Shown: positions 1 to 10,849 of the stretch, one piece after another | Layout of the letters: every line of letters starts with the position of its first letter | Position numbering within the stretch: position 1 is the stretch's first letter | Assembly (NCBI GenBank): GCA_973895155.1 | Contig: OZ316898.1 | Location: forward strand, 21,080,001 to 21,144,000 | Source: Marsupella aquatica | Taxonomy: Eukaryota; Marchantiophyta | Reading direction: 5' to 3' | Length of the DNA stretch: 64,000 bases | Position numbers and translations under genes: made by a program | Notes under the pieces: model-generated | The model's input: only the letters and a program-made list of their open reading frames with translations | The model's database searches: none | What the model was told of the DNA's origin: nothing

Positions 1-1515
1 GCATACATGTGAATGAGTGCACTGCCCACACGCAACTCCGACTCCAGTCCGGCTTTGCTAGCGTGGCCATGAACCTCCTTCACCCACTCCAAAGCCCCAG
101 CACTTGTAGATGCATTCAGGATGCTCAGATAAGTGATTGCATCTGGTTCGAAGCCTTGCAGTCTCATTTGGAGAAACAATCGATATGCTTCATACCAAGA
201 TCCATGTTGTGCAAGTCCCCCAATCATGGTATTCCATGTGACAACATCACGTTTCTTCATTCTGTCGAAAACCAGTCGGGCATCATCTATACTCCCACTC
301 TTTGCATACATGTGAATGAGTGCACTCCCCACACGCAAATTGGACTCCAGTCCGGCTTTGCTAGCGTGGCCATGAACGTCCTTCACCCACTCCAAAGGCC
401 CCGCACTTGTAGATGCATTCAGGATGCTCAGATAAGTGATTGCATCTGGTTCGAAGCCTTCCAGTCTCATTTGGAGAAACAATCGGTATGCTTCATGCCC
501 ACATCCATGTTGTGCAAGTGCTCCTATCATTACATTCCATGTGATTACATCTCGTTTCTCCATTCTGTCGAAAACCAGTCGAGCATCATCTATACTGCCA
601 CTCTGTGCATACATGTGAACGAGTGCATTGCCCACACGCACATCCGACTCCAGTCCGGCTTTGCTAGCGTGGCCATGAACCTCCTTCACCCACTCCAAAG
701 CCCCCGCACTTGCAGATGCATTCAGGATGCTCAGATAAGTGAATGCATCTGGTTCAAAGCCTGCCCGTCTCATTTGGAGAAACAATCGGTATGCTTCATG
801 CCCACATCCATGTTGTGCAAGTGCTCCTATCATTACATTCCATGTGATTACATCTCGTTTCTCCATTCTGTCAAAAACCTGTCGAGCATCACCTATACTG
901 CCACTCTGTGCATACATGTGAACCAGCGCAGAGCCCACACGCAAATTGGACTCCAGTCCGGCTTTGCTAGCGTGGCCATGAACCTCCTTCACCCACTCCA
1001 AAGCCCCCGCACTTGCAGATGCATTCAGAATACTCGCATAAGTGAATGCATCTGGTTCAAAGCCTTCCCGTCTCATTTGGAGAAACAATCGATATGCTTC
1101 GTGCCCACATCCATGTCGTGAAAGTCCTCCTATCATTACATTCCATGTGATTACGTCGCGTTTCTCCATTCTGTCAAAAACCAGTCGGGCGTCACCTATC
1201 CTGCCACTCTCTGCATACATGTGAACCAGCGCAGAGCCCACACGCAAATCTGACTCCAGTCCCGCTTTCCTAGCGTGGCCATGAACGTCCTTCACCCATG
1301 CCAAACCCCCATCACATGCGGATGCATTCAGGATGCTCGTATAGGTGATTGCATTTGGTTCGAAGCCATCCCGTCTCATTTGGAGGAATAGTCGATATGC
1401 TTCCACACCATCACCACGTTCTGCCCATGCTCCAATCATAACATTCCATGTAATGACATTTCGATTAGTCAACTTTTCAAAAACTTTCCTTGCCTCGGTG
1501 AGGCACCCACATTTA
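1..1515 (-). repeat. 303-bp tandem coding repeat (PLS triplets)
   Basis: Units begin near 1, 304, 607, 910 and 1213, each opening on the plus strand with GCATACATGTGAA. A sixth, more divergent unit starts near 1516. The period is exactly 303 bp, or 101 codons, so duplication keeps the reading frame. Adjacent units are far more alike than PPR motifs usually are, which points to recent unequal exchange or gene conversion inside the PPR gene. Confidence 0.92.
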
Positions 1516-2030
1516 GCGTACATCAGTACGAGAGCAGACCCTACATGCAAGTCCGATTCAAAGCCGGCATGTCGAATACACTGATGAATTTCTTTTCCCC
1601 AATTGAGAGCTAATGGGCTTGAACATGCATTCAGGATGCTCAGATACGTGATCGCATTCGGCTTCATGCCTTCTTGGCGCATTAGATTGAAAATTTCGAG
1701 TGCAGATTCAACAAGATCACTCCTAGCGTATCCCGCAAGCATGCTGGTCCAAGTAATAACACTCTTCTTCTGAATTTGATCAAAAACTCTACGTGCATCG
1801 GATAAACCTCCGCATTTGATATACACATTCAAAAGCGTGATTGCCACATATGGATTTTCGTGAATTCCACTCTCGATAATGCAATCATGAATTTGCTTGG
1901 CTCCTGAAAGGTCTTTCTGTTGCAAGCACATTTGCAGAACTTTAACATATGTGTACAAGTCTATAGCATTGCCTCGCTGTAGACGATCTTTCAACATAGC
2001 AATTGTTTGACCCGTGGTACCAGGATGCAT
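1..2030 (-). CDS. PLS-type pentatricopeptide repeat protein, N-terminal part (runs off left edge)
   Basis: PPR proteins are sequence-specific RNA-binding proteins, usually of mitochondria or plastids, acting in RNA editing, splicing or stability. Reading the minus strand from the ATG at 2030 gives about 676 codons with no stop to the window edge. The repeats show classic PPR anchors: LHMYAK/VHMYAES-like ends, ARLVFDRM, DVITWN, MIGGL and YRLFLQM, then a region reading ILNASASAGALEWVKEVHGH and KAGLES. Successive P, L and S motifs form a 101-residue triplet, so this is a PLS-subfamily protein; the E/DYW end, if present, lies left of position 1. The ATG at 2030 is the first Met in frame. The frame stays open upstream to about 2213, where TGA and a CTGACAG splice-acceptor-like sequence occur, so an upstream exon with a targeting peptide is possible. 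Confidence is high for family and strand, moderate for the start. Confidence 0.9.
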   Translation of the reverse strand, partial: MHPGTTGQTIAMLKDRLQRGNAIDLYTYVKVLQMCLQQKDLSGAKQIHDCIIESGIHENPYVAITLLNVYIKCGGLSDARRVFDQIQKKSVITWTSMLAGYARSDLVESALEIFNLMRQEGMKPNAITYLSILNACSSPLALNWGKEIHQCIRHAGFESDLHVGSALVLMYAKCGCLTEARKVFEKLTNRNVITWNVMIGAWAERGDGVEAYRLFLQMRRDGFEPNAITYTSILNASACDGGLAWVKDVHGHARKAGLESDLRVGSALVHMYAESGRIGDARLVFDRMEKRDVITWNVMIGGLSRHGCGHEAYRLFLQMRREGFEPDAFTYASILNASASAGALEWVKEVHGHASKAGLESNLRVGSALVHMYAQSGSIGDARQVFDRMEKRDVITWNVMIGALAQHGCGHEAYRLFLQMRRAGFEPDAFTYLSILNASASAGALEWVKEVHGHASKAGLESDVRVGNALVHMYAQSGSIDDARLVFDRMEKRDVITWNVMIGALAQHGCGHEAYRLFLQMRLEGFEPDAITYLSILNASTSAGPLEWVKDVHGHASKAGLESNLRVGSALIHMYAKSGSIDDARLVFDRMKKRDVVTWNTMIGGLAQHGSWYEAYRLFLQMRLQGFEPDAITYLSILNASTSAGALEWVKEVHGHASKAGLESELRVGSALIHMY

Positions 2031-2219
2031 ATGCCTACTGCCAATCCCTTTTGCAGTGACTGGAGACCGATCTCTCGTGCAATAACTAACATTAGATGGA
2101 AATCTGCAGTGAGTAACCAAATTCGCCCTTGCCTTAACCCACGCTGGGGTCGACCATCCATCCACCCAAACTGCTAGTCTTGTCAACTTCTGATTGAACT
2201 CAGGTGCTCTGGGCCTCCT

Positions 2220-4450
2220 CTGTCAGCACCACAACCCACGATCAGATCTGCTACCAGGATAAAATCCAGGAGATTCCACGAGGTGCAATGAATTTGTAGT
2301 TATTTCTTGACGACTATGTTTCCAGTGATCTTTCTACAATGAGTGTTCAGAAATGGATAGCAGACCGGTAAGCCTCTCGAGTTCTAGGGTGCATTCCTAC
2401 CTCCCTCCAAAGATCTCGAGTTCTAGGCTGCATTCCTACCTCCCTCCAAAGATGTATTTTCTTGTCTCCCTTGCTCTGCTGTGATCTTTGGTACAGATAA
2501 CTTGCAAAAGTTAAATGACTCCTTTCCAACTGAGAGTAACGGCTATCTGTCAAGAATGCAATGATCTTAGAATAGAATATTGAAATAATTGTGAAAGGCA
2601 TATCCAGGTATCAACAAGCTCGTTCCTTCTCCCGTATTTCACTGTACCCACAGAAAGGACAGAGAGCCTATCGAATTGGTACTAAAATACTTCAGCCAGA
2701 AGTCACATGTTATCCTTGGGTTGTGTACAGGACAGACTCTTAGGGCATCTTGACAGGCGTTCATTTGTAAGTTGCCTACACTGTCCTTTCTGCGCTATAC
2801 ACAAACCAGAATCTCAGGTTTCTGAAAAGAGACTACTTAGAAATAAAGCCTAGCCATCATCTGTAGAATCCATTGTGATTAGACACAGATGACATGAACG
2901 TGAAAGCGCTTCCCTCCCTCTCCTACAATTCAGAAATAAAGGCTATCCATCATTCTTTAACTTGGCTGTTATACAATCCGTGAAGAGACACATACGTCAT
3001 GAATGTAACAGCCTCCCCTCCCCACGGCCCGCCCCTCCCCTCCACCCACCCTGTGCTTTTTAACATGAAAGAAGAATCAAACTTGAAGTTCAACTCAAGT
3101 CTTGATCACATAAGCCTCATAGCAGGAAATTCCCGCAACTATAAATGTCACACCGTGGTGCTGGAACAAGAGTTTCTGTCTAAAAGTAGGTACGCATAAC
3201 GATGAAATCGCTCTTCAGTCTCATTACCTGAAGGCCGTGTACAAGAACAATGGCGGATGCCAATACCAATCAAACCGGAAGATGAAGGATAAACTCTGCA
3301 AATCAAACGTCTTTGTTGAGAATGTATTCAAGGTCGTTTGGTCACATCAAATCCAACAAAATGACATGCATACAAAATTAATCATACCTGGCTGAGGACT
3401 GTTGCCTAAAGCGGTCCATATCCAAAAGTTCCATCGAGTCAGCTCCGTTCCCGTGCCGGGAATACGGAGCTCAATGGTACAGTTTTGAGAAATACGATCT
3501 TACCTGTTTGACAAAGGTTCAAATCAGTCTAAGTAGTGCAATCTTGCAGAGCCCTCAAATTTCAAGTCTCCTCTTTCCTTCCCATGGACTAAGGAAAGAA
3601 TATTCATTACGCGAAGGCTCTGTTGGGGAAACCTTGCCCTGGCAGAGGAATCTCAGCTCAGCGTAACAGTTGGAGGAAGCCCTAGAAGCATAGCAGTAGC
3701 GGTATCTTCTCCAGGATCAATTCCTCCTGCTGGACCTTTTACGAATCATCCCAGCTTTGCCATCAAAACTTGAGAATCAAAACTACAAGTTTTGAGAAGT
3801 AAAAGTATGAGAAGATCTTCCATCCAAACCCCAAAGCAACCCACCGTCATACCTGCATATTGCCCTCTGAAAAACTATGGCGCGAGTGCTCTTGTTTATC
3901 GCCCTCCAAGAAAGAACCCTTTCCAACTGAAGTGTCCTGGATACCAAACGGAGAATTGACGACATTTCTTCAAAGAAGAACTTGTGAAGTGTTATGCAGA
4001 CCGTGTAAGTAGCAAATTGGGCAGGCTCGACAATTCGTTCAGAACAACAAGTTGAAGCAAGTGGCAACAAAATTGATCTAGATTGTGACGGGAAATCAGG
4101 AGACGGGCAGCAGGAGACGTCATGCAAGAAATGAGCAGGACTTGAACCAGGATGGACAGTATCCCGGGCTGAAAAAGAGATTCTGTCCCGCTCCTTGGGC
4201 GCTCAGAGGTGAGAAGTATAGTTGCCCAGCAATCTAAGGTCGAAACGCAGAAGAACATCCAGTATAGCTAGGGCCTTACTAGGAATTCTCTGCCCAAAGG
4301 ACATGACGACAGGCCGTGTAAAAGTGGTAACGCGAACCTAACAGGGATCACTGGATTCGTCAGCATGTAGCTACGCACAGCTCGATACCAACTCCCCGAG
4401 AAGCAACTATAGCAATTCAGCAATCCAGCAATCCGAAGCCACTACGACAA
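2220..4450. other. Non-coding region upstream of the PPR gene
   Basis: No credible gene was found here. Short ORFs on either strand resemble no known family. The part nearest the PPR gene would hold its 5' UTR, any upstream exon, and promoter. A pyrimidine-rich stretch (3000-3055) and the tandem duplication at 2376 are the only visible structure. Confidence 0.5.
2376..2453. repeat. Two-copy 39-bp tandem duplication
   Basis: The unit CTCGAGTTCTAGG...CCAAAGAT occurs at 2376-2414 and again at 2415-2453, with one difference (GGGTGC versus GGCTGC). Being 39 bp long it keeps any frame, but no gene here is convincing. Confidence 0.9.
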
Positions 4451-4457
4451 GTAGTTC

Positions 4458-5290
4458 TTAGCAGATTGTGAATTCTACAAGGATTGTTAGCTCATTAAAT
4501 TGTTCCCTTAATATTGTCTTTTCCAACTTATAAGTTGGTGTTAGTGGTAATTCCTGCTGATTATCTTCTTCATTTCTTGTTGTAGCTGTCCTTTCAGTTA
4601 CCTCACTGGTATTTGGTCCTGCTGTCACTTGTGCTCCCTCACTCATTTTCTGAACACCCTAAACACACACCCTAAACCCTACACCCTTCTCTGCATTGTG
4701 GAGCTATACATAACAACAGTTAATTCCACTTTAGCCTTTGAAATAACCTCTACCAATTTCTTTATTATCTCTTGGTTCTTCCCTTAATGATTCATCACTT
4801 ATTGGGTCTTCCTCATGTGACACTCTGATTTCTTCTTTAAAACTCTCATCAGACTCTAAAATTTCAGCTCCATCTTCTATTCTATCATCCAAACCCATTA
4901 ATCTTCTGGTCTTGGTAGCAATTCACTTTGTTGATGTTGTCGGATTTGTTCTGCTGTGTCTCGTGTTGTAGTGTCCAATTGTTCCCAACTGGTACTCGGT
5001 ACTCCACTCGTGGACGGTAGAGCTAACACGATTGGTGGCTCTACCGGTTGTGACATAGTCACTATATTCACATCCATTGTCTGAATTCTTACATGATTAA
5101 CTGGTGCTTTAGTTTGTGCTTCGGTTCTTTCTTTATTATGTTGCACCCATGCATAATTCACACTTAGCCCCTCTTATATGTCCGGGCTTCCCACAATAAT
5201 AGCAAGTAAGGGGAGGTCTTTCTCCCCCTTCCCTGAAGTTCCTCTTATTTGAATATTGTCTGTCAGGATTCCTTGGAATTCATTTTTTCT
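4458..5290 (-). pseudogene. Decayed retrotransposon gag remnant with zinc knuckle
   Basis: Read on the minus strand, about 5280-5165 encodes an Arg/Asn/Pro-rich stretch followed by CYYCGKPGHIRGAKC, a CCHC zinc knuckle of the kind found in retroelement Gag nucleocapsid. It has five instead of four residues between His and the last Cys. The frame then breaks. A polar, Thr/Gln-rich tail continues in another frame (5161-4898), and a further Glu/Thr/Gln-rich piece lies at 4646-4458. No protease or reverse transcriptase follows, so this is a fragment. The retrotransposon class cannot be decided. Confidence 0.45.
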
Positions 5291-7693
5291 TAAATAAAGA
5301 ATGAAATAAATAATTATACTTCAGGATATATTCTTTATGTGTGTACGACCCCCTAAATTTTGTTGCTCGTAGTAAAGTAATCATTTTAAAATGCTAAACC
5401 CTTTCAGGGTATTACAAACACTTAATGAACAGCTGTTGTTTGGTTCCTAACCAGAACAATCTTTATGGTACAACCCCTGGCCGAGTTATGAGTATACACC
5501 AGGCTGCAAGTAGTCAATTCAGACCAGTGGCAGAAGAATAATCATTATGCCTCGAGTAACTCGGAAGTGTGACTCATTTATGCCCTGTTTGGCCTTGATG
5601 GGCAAATGAGGGGTCTGGACCCCGTCATTTGTCATCCGGCACACCCCGGTCGTCCCACCCCTGTCCCGACACCGTCCCAACCCTGTCCCAACCCGATCCC
5701 GACCTGGTCCTCACCCCACCCAATTTGTCATGCCAAGGGACAGTGCCTCTTGTGCACATCGGCATGTCCCTCGCATGCCCGCTAGGTATGTAGTTAGGGC
5801 TAGTGTACTACTTGAGTTAGCAACATGTTCTTATAACAAATTCCAGGCGTTCTTGAAGTAAACGCACTTGTTAGTGTGACACCAGGACTTTGCTTGCTTA
5901 GGGCATGTCTTTCTTTGTTGGTTTTCAGTTCTTCTTCAATCGCTGTTGAAAGAGCTCAGACAGTGCTCGTCGGTTCCGTACACGGGATTCACATAGTGAT
6001 TCGTTAGATGCTCTCGGCCAATCTTGGCATCCCGCCGGTTTTTGATTCAGTACGATAGTTTCTCTTGAGCCTTTTATTCAAGAAGAACTGCCAGTGAAGG
6101 GAAGAAGATCGGAGACATGTTTCTTAGCTGCTCGTGTCGGTCTGGACAATTTTTGTCAAAGCCAATGCAATTTCTTTGAAGCAAAATCAAGCTATGGAGT
6201 TAGAGTTAGATTTTTCCTTGTATACACATCACTTATGTGTATACACTTAAACTCTCGGACTGGCGGAGTACACCCAGGACGAGACAAGGGGAGCGCTTCT
6301 CAATTTCCGGAGGGTTTTGCATTTTCAGGGGCCCAAGTTTTTCTTTCCCGACCGCAACTTACTTCACGACCTGCTGCTGCCGATTGCTGCATTGACTATC
6401 AACTGTTGCTACTGGTTGCCACTGCCACTGTCAACTGCCACAACCCATCCACAACCTTTGGTGTTTTTTGGTGCTTATATAGGCCAATTTTTGGTGTTTG
6501 CCGGCTGTCGCGCGACTACTTCCCGGCTGCCTCGACCACCGTGCGACCACCTCCCAAGTGCATAGGGTTGCACGCCTGTTTCTCCCCCTCACAGCGCCCT
6601 TCCCTTCCTTTTTTTGTTTTGCCACAGTGCCAGTAATTAAAGCAGCCAAGGGAGGGGGAGCAACTCCCTTCCTTTTTGCCCTCCCACAAGCAAGCGAGAG
6701 GGCATGGAGGGCACGAGGCCCTATGGAGAATTAATGCAGGGAGGGAGGAGGGGAGCAGGAGCACAAGGAGAGGGCACACGGCCCTATGAAGCATTAAAGG
6801 GAGGAGGGGGAGTACATTCAACTCCCTCTCTCAGGAGTCACACTTTCACCAGGGCACGAGGCCCACGGAACCTTTCAGGAGGGAAGAGGAGTACATACGA
6901 CTCCTTCCCTCAGAAGTCCTCCTACAGGGCACAAAGCCCATCCAGCAGCATTAAGGAGGGGAGGGGGAAGCGAGTGTCAAGAGAGGGCTTGAGGCCCTAG
7001 GCAGCATTAAAGGAGGGGAGGGGAGTTCAATTCGAACTCTCTCACACGGGAGTTTTGTGCCAGGGCACGAGGCCTAAATTACATTTATAAAGGAGGGGAG
7101 GGGAGTTTGTAGCCTCCCTCTTTGGGAGCTCATAAGGAGGGGGGAGGGTGCACGAAGCCCTATGCAGTGCCCGAGCCCATTAAGGGGCCCGTTTCTTCTT
7201 CCTCGCCTCACCGGCTCCCCATTTCCATTTTCTTTTTGCCTTGCCCTTCGCCACCCGATTGTCAGTGAATAGGGCACCAGTTCTCCTTTTTGCCTTGCTG
7301 CTACCATTGCGAGTTGTCTCCGTATTTCTTTCTCGGGGTCTGATCGCTACATAGGGATGCGAGCCCGGTTTGTGTAGACACCTCTCGCTTGTGCATGCAC
7401 ATTGGGGACCCCTTTCGCCGTTTCCTCTTGGTTTCGTTTGCTTCATTATTTTGACCCTTTTAGGCAAGGCCGGTATACACATCGGGGCCAATTTCATTAT
7501 GTTTAGCCCCGGCCTCCTTGCCTCACACCGTTTGCTTCATTGTGGGTTAATTTTCTAGCCTTGGGACTGCCATTTCTTTTTCTTGTCAATTTCTTTCCCG
7601 ACAGCACCTCATACCACCAGAAAAAGAGGGGGGGCGGAGACATATCCTGTTGCTACCATTTCCAATTTGGCATCTCGGGTACTGTCACACAGC
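5291..7693. other. Non-coding region, possible 5' LTR/leader of the gag remnant
   Basis: No gene is supported. The DNA changes from AT-rich (5290-5560) to C/G-rich with long purine and pyrimidine runs. It directly precedes the gag remnant that begins at 7694, so it may be that element's LTR and leader, but no second LTR copy was seen in the window to prove it. The minisatellite at 6700-7165 is the clearest feature. Confidence 0.4.
6700..7165 (+). repeat. Imperfect minisatellite, units of about 58-88 bp
   Basis: The core AGGGCACGAGGCCCTA recurs with variation near 6709, 6773, 6852, 6927, 6985, 7060 and 7148. Most units are followed by GCATTAAAGGAGGGGAGGGG and an ACTCCCTC...GGGAGT segment. GAGGCC/GGCCTC and CTCCC/GGGAG could pair into short stems. 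Confidence 0.75.
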
Positions 7694-9022
7694 ATGTCAG
7701 CAGATGAGCCGAGAGGTAGCAGCTCATCGCCACCAACACCCCGGTACCACTTACGGAGTGATCCACGACCGTTGGTGCCAATTTCATTGGAATCTCAACA
7801 ATTTTGATGGCATCAACAAATAGCAGCACCACCCACACCATGCAACCCTTCTGCTACATTTGGCAGTCGCTTAACAACTACCCCAAAGCCTACTATTGCT
7901 TCTTTGCCCTTTACTCCTCCTGCATCAGTGGTTGTTCCAGCTTCACCGACATACAACATGGATGTCGGCCACTCATCTGGCCGCATTGAGCGCTTCAGCG
8001 GGCGGCTAGGCACTATTTCTTTGCGTGAGTTCAAATCCACTTTCTACACTATCGTTTACAAATTGGAGTCAAAGTATGGCAGCAATTTCACAAATGCATT
8101 TGCATTTAAGCAACTAGCCAGGTATGTGCACCATGAGGCTTTGGATGTGTATGAGCAGCACTCTCAATGGCTGCTTGCTGTCATGAAATTGCCTAACCCT
8201 GCCTATGCCAATGCAATTGCGGCAGCCTCATAATTGGCCTTACAGAATGCCATTGCAGCCCATGCTGCTGCTCTTGCCACTTCCCCTCCTACTCCAGTTC
8301 CTACCACTGCGCCAGTTACTCCCACTATCTTGGCACAGGCTACATCGGGCATTTCTCCCGCCATTGATTCCCCTGCCTTTGCTGATCCAGTGGTGGCTGA
8401 GTTTTTCCAGGTTCTTGAATTGGAATTCCCAATCAAGAGTGCTGACAAAATCATGTAGTTGGCCACCTTTGTGAGGTAGCGCGATGAAACATTGAAGATG
8501 ATGTACCGTCGACTTCTCAAGCTGAAGGACAACACTCAGAGCATCACTACCTGGAGGCTGCTCATTGCTATCTTCGTGCATTGGAGGGCACACCAGCTCT
8601 CCATTTGCAAGTGTTGCAGCAAGTATTCTCAGAGTTTGGAGACAGCTACACATTGCTCAATGTCTATGACACTGCTGAGAAACTTGAGTTGGCCCATGCA
8701 CATTATGAGGCTAGTATTGCACGTCCACCGCAATCAAGGTACCAGGCTGCTGCCCCTACATTGGCCACTCCTTCCTGTGTGCCACAGTATGGTTCCAAGA
8801 CCAAGCCATCACATGCTGCTTTTATGTTGCCATCTTGCAACTACTGTGGTAACCCTAATCACAAAGCTAATGAATGTGATATTGTTGCTGAGGACATGTC
8901 TTGTGATTTTTGCGGGAAAGTGGGCCACTTGGAGGCAGTTTGTTTTGCCAAATTCCTAGAGAGGAAGCAGCTACAACAGCAGGCCCCTCATCCTGCTCCT
9001 GCTTCCACTCCCCCACCAGCTA
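7694..9022 (+). pseudogene. Retrotransposon gag pseudogene with two CCHC zinc knuckles
   Basis: From the ATG at 7694 a Gag-like protein can be followed: a Ser/Pro-rich N-terminus, a capsid-like region (IERFSGRLG, LREFKSTF, near 7985-8230), an Ala/Pro/Thr linker, a helical region (YRRLLKLKDNTQSIT; LQQVFSEFGDSYT), and two zinc knuckles, CNYCGNPNHKANEC (8836-8877) and CDFCGKVGHLEAVC (8901-8942). Stops interrupt the frame at 7805 (TGA), 8231 (TAA), 8456 and about 8477 (TAG), and there is one frameshift near 8545. No pol follows, because a CACTA terminus begins at 9023 inside the gag tail. Copia or gypsy origin is undecided. Confidence 0.75.
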
Positions 9023-10849
9023 CACTAGTAGAAACCGCCCCATTTCGTGACCAGACCACTTGTGATAGGGGTGACCACGCAAGTGCAAACTTTGAACATC
9101 GGTCTTATTTTTGAGGCGCCATAAGACTCGATAGTCATCAGTAGTCATGAGTATGACAACCTAAGACCATTGAACTTTTTAAAAATCATGATCTATTGAA
9201 TGAGCGATTCAAGTATGACTACATAGTCATACTTAGTCAACATAAGACAATGGCCAATAGTAAGCCAAGTCCAAATTTAGTCAACAAAATTGACTTGTCC
9301 ATTAATTTTCATTGTGGCCATTGAACACTACGACAAAATAATGTAGTGCCATATGCCTGGTTAAGGGAAATTTACCCGACCCCATACACATTCTGAGCCA
9401 TGGGATTACGCTTTACACAGCCATTTCATGAACTATATGCAAGGGGCATAAGGGTTTGCTAGGGAGGCTTTTTTGTGGTTTGGGGTTACATGAAGTGCAA
9501 TTTAGGCCTAACTCATCCACATGCATATAACCCTTCCTGCCAAAGTTTAGGGTTGGTTTTAGCAAGACACCTAAAGGGGGTTTAGGGGGGGGTTATATCA
9601 CAAGGGTGTGGGGGGTTATATCTCACGGGGGAGGGGGTTTAATCAAAGGACACACACCATTGGATGGAGTTCATCGCCACCATCCATAACTTTTCCGTTC
9701 CTGCGTCCCGTTTAGTTGCACATGTCATCCCTTCCTTCGATTGGGTCCCGAGAGAGTTTGCAAACACCAAGGCGGAAGTGCATCATCTCTTTGCTTGTGG
9801 CTGGCTAGGGTGCCCATTTCCTTCACTTTCCCTTGATGTTTACGAGTGCTTTTGTTTTACTTTCAGCTCATTGTGGTGGTGTGGGTCCCGTCCATTGCTG
9901 TGTGTTCCATCGCTGCATGCTGGACACATCTGAGTCTTCCGTTGCTCAAGTATGCATTCATAGCTGCTTCAAGGGAGGTGATCACTACTGCTGCGGAAGG
10001 AGGGAGTCAGTCGGGAGTTTTGCTACTGCTGCGGAAGGCAACGCTGAAGCTTTACTCATGCGGGACCTGTGTGGGAGGCATAAAGACTTAGGATCAAAGC
10101 CCAACGCTGTCTAATCTCACTGCTTAGGGTGAAAGGAACTATATTTTGCATTATGGAGGTTGGGTCCCAACGTGATCAACGTCTGTTGTGGCGCAGTCCA
10201 CCTCAGGTGCTGCGATTCATGTAAGTTGGTTTGCTGCTGTAGGCAATTGGTATTTTATGGCACATTAGTGGCTAGGCTTATAAGCTGTGGACTCGGATGA
10301 ATATGCATGTTTGGTGAAAGCGTCACTCAGTTTGGTCATTTGTGTCTTCGGTGTGGTGTTTTGTATGCTGCCCTATTTTACCACCACCTTACTGTTCACA
10401 TTGTGGCTCCATTCGCACCACATTTTGCATTGTAGAGGTCCTATAGCCTTCTCTGAAACCTCACACTCACACTCACACCATAAATTGTGTCTAACTTAGT
10501 GACAAGACCTCTATCTGCACAGATGCCAACCTTGCCGCTGGAATCCATATGTTCACAGTGCTTGCTCGGGCAGACTGGGAGCCAAGAGTTTGGAGCCAGG
10601 AGCTGAGGGTTGAGGGATCTTGGAGCTACAAGGTGGGACTTTAGTTGGGAGCCGCGAGCTGATACCACGCAACTGTCAGTGAGGTCATTTCAGTTGTTGG
10701 GTGCCGGAACTGATCACTTCCCTTTGCTTCATCGCTCATTTCCTTTGCACATGATCCCATTATTTAGCCATCTATAAGCTGCGATAGTCATTTAGTCTAT
10801 TTCCACCCACATTCGTCCTTGAAGATGTTTTAGGTCTCAGGCTAGACTC
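9023..10849 (+). mobile_element. CACTA-superfamily transposon, 5' terminal region (element 1)
   Basis: The sequence CACTAGTAGAAACCGC at 9023 matches the conserved terminus of plant CACTA (En/Spm) transposons and abruptly ends the gag reading frame. The next few hundred bases carry short repeats such as AGTCAT/ATGACT typical of subterminal regions. No inverse terminus (TTTCTACTAGTG) was found, so the right end is unknown. The DNA up to copy A at 10850 is assigned by continuity only. A GGAGCC...GGAGCTGA motif at 10575-10670 recurs at 15395-15425 inside the second CACTA region, linking the two. Confidence 0.6.

Noticed and set aside
1-1515. Regular repeat array as a possible CRISPR
   Set aside because: The period is 303 bp with no short conserved repeat and unique spacer pattern, and the array codes for PPR motifs in a plant-like context.
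133-1584. Series of plus-strand ORFs of about 60 codons across the left edge
   Set aside because: They repeat with the 303-bp period and are antisense shadows of the minus-strand PPR repeats.
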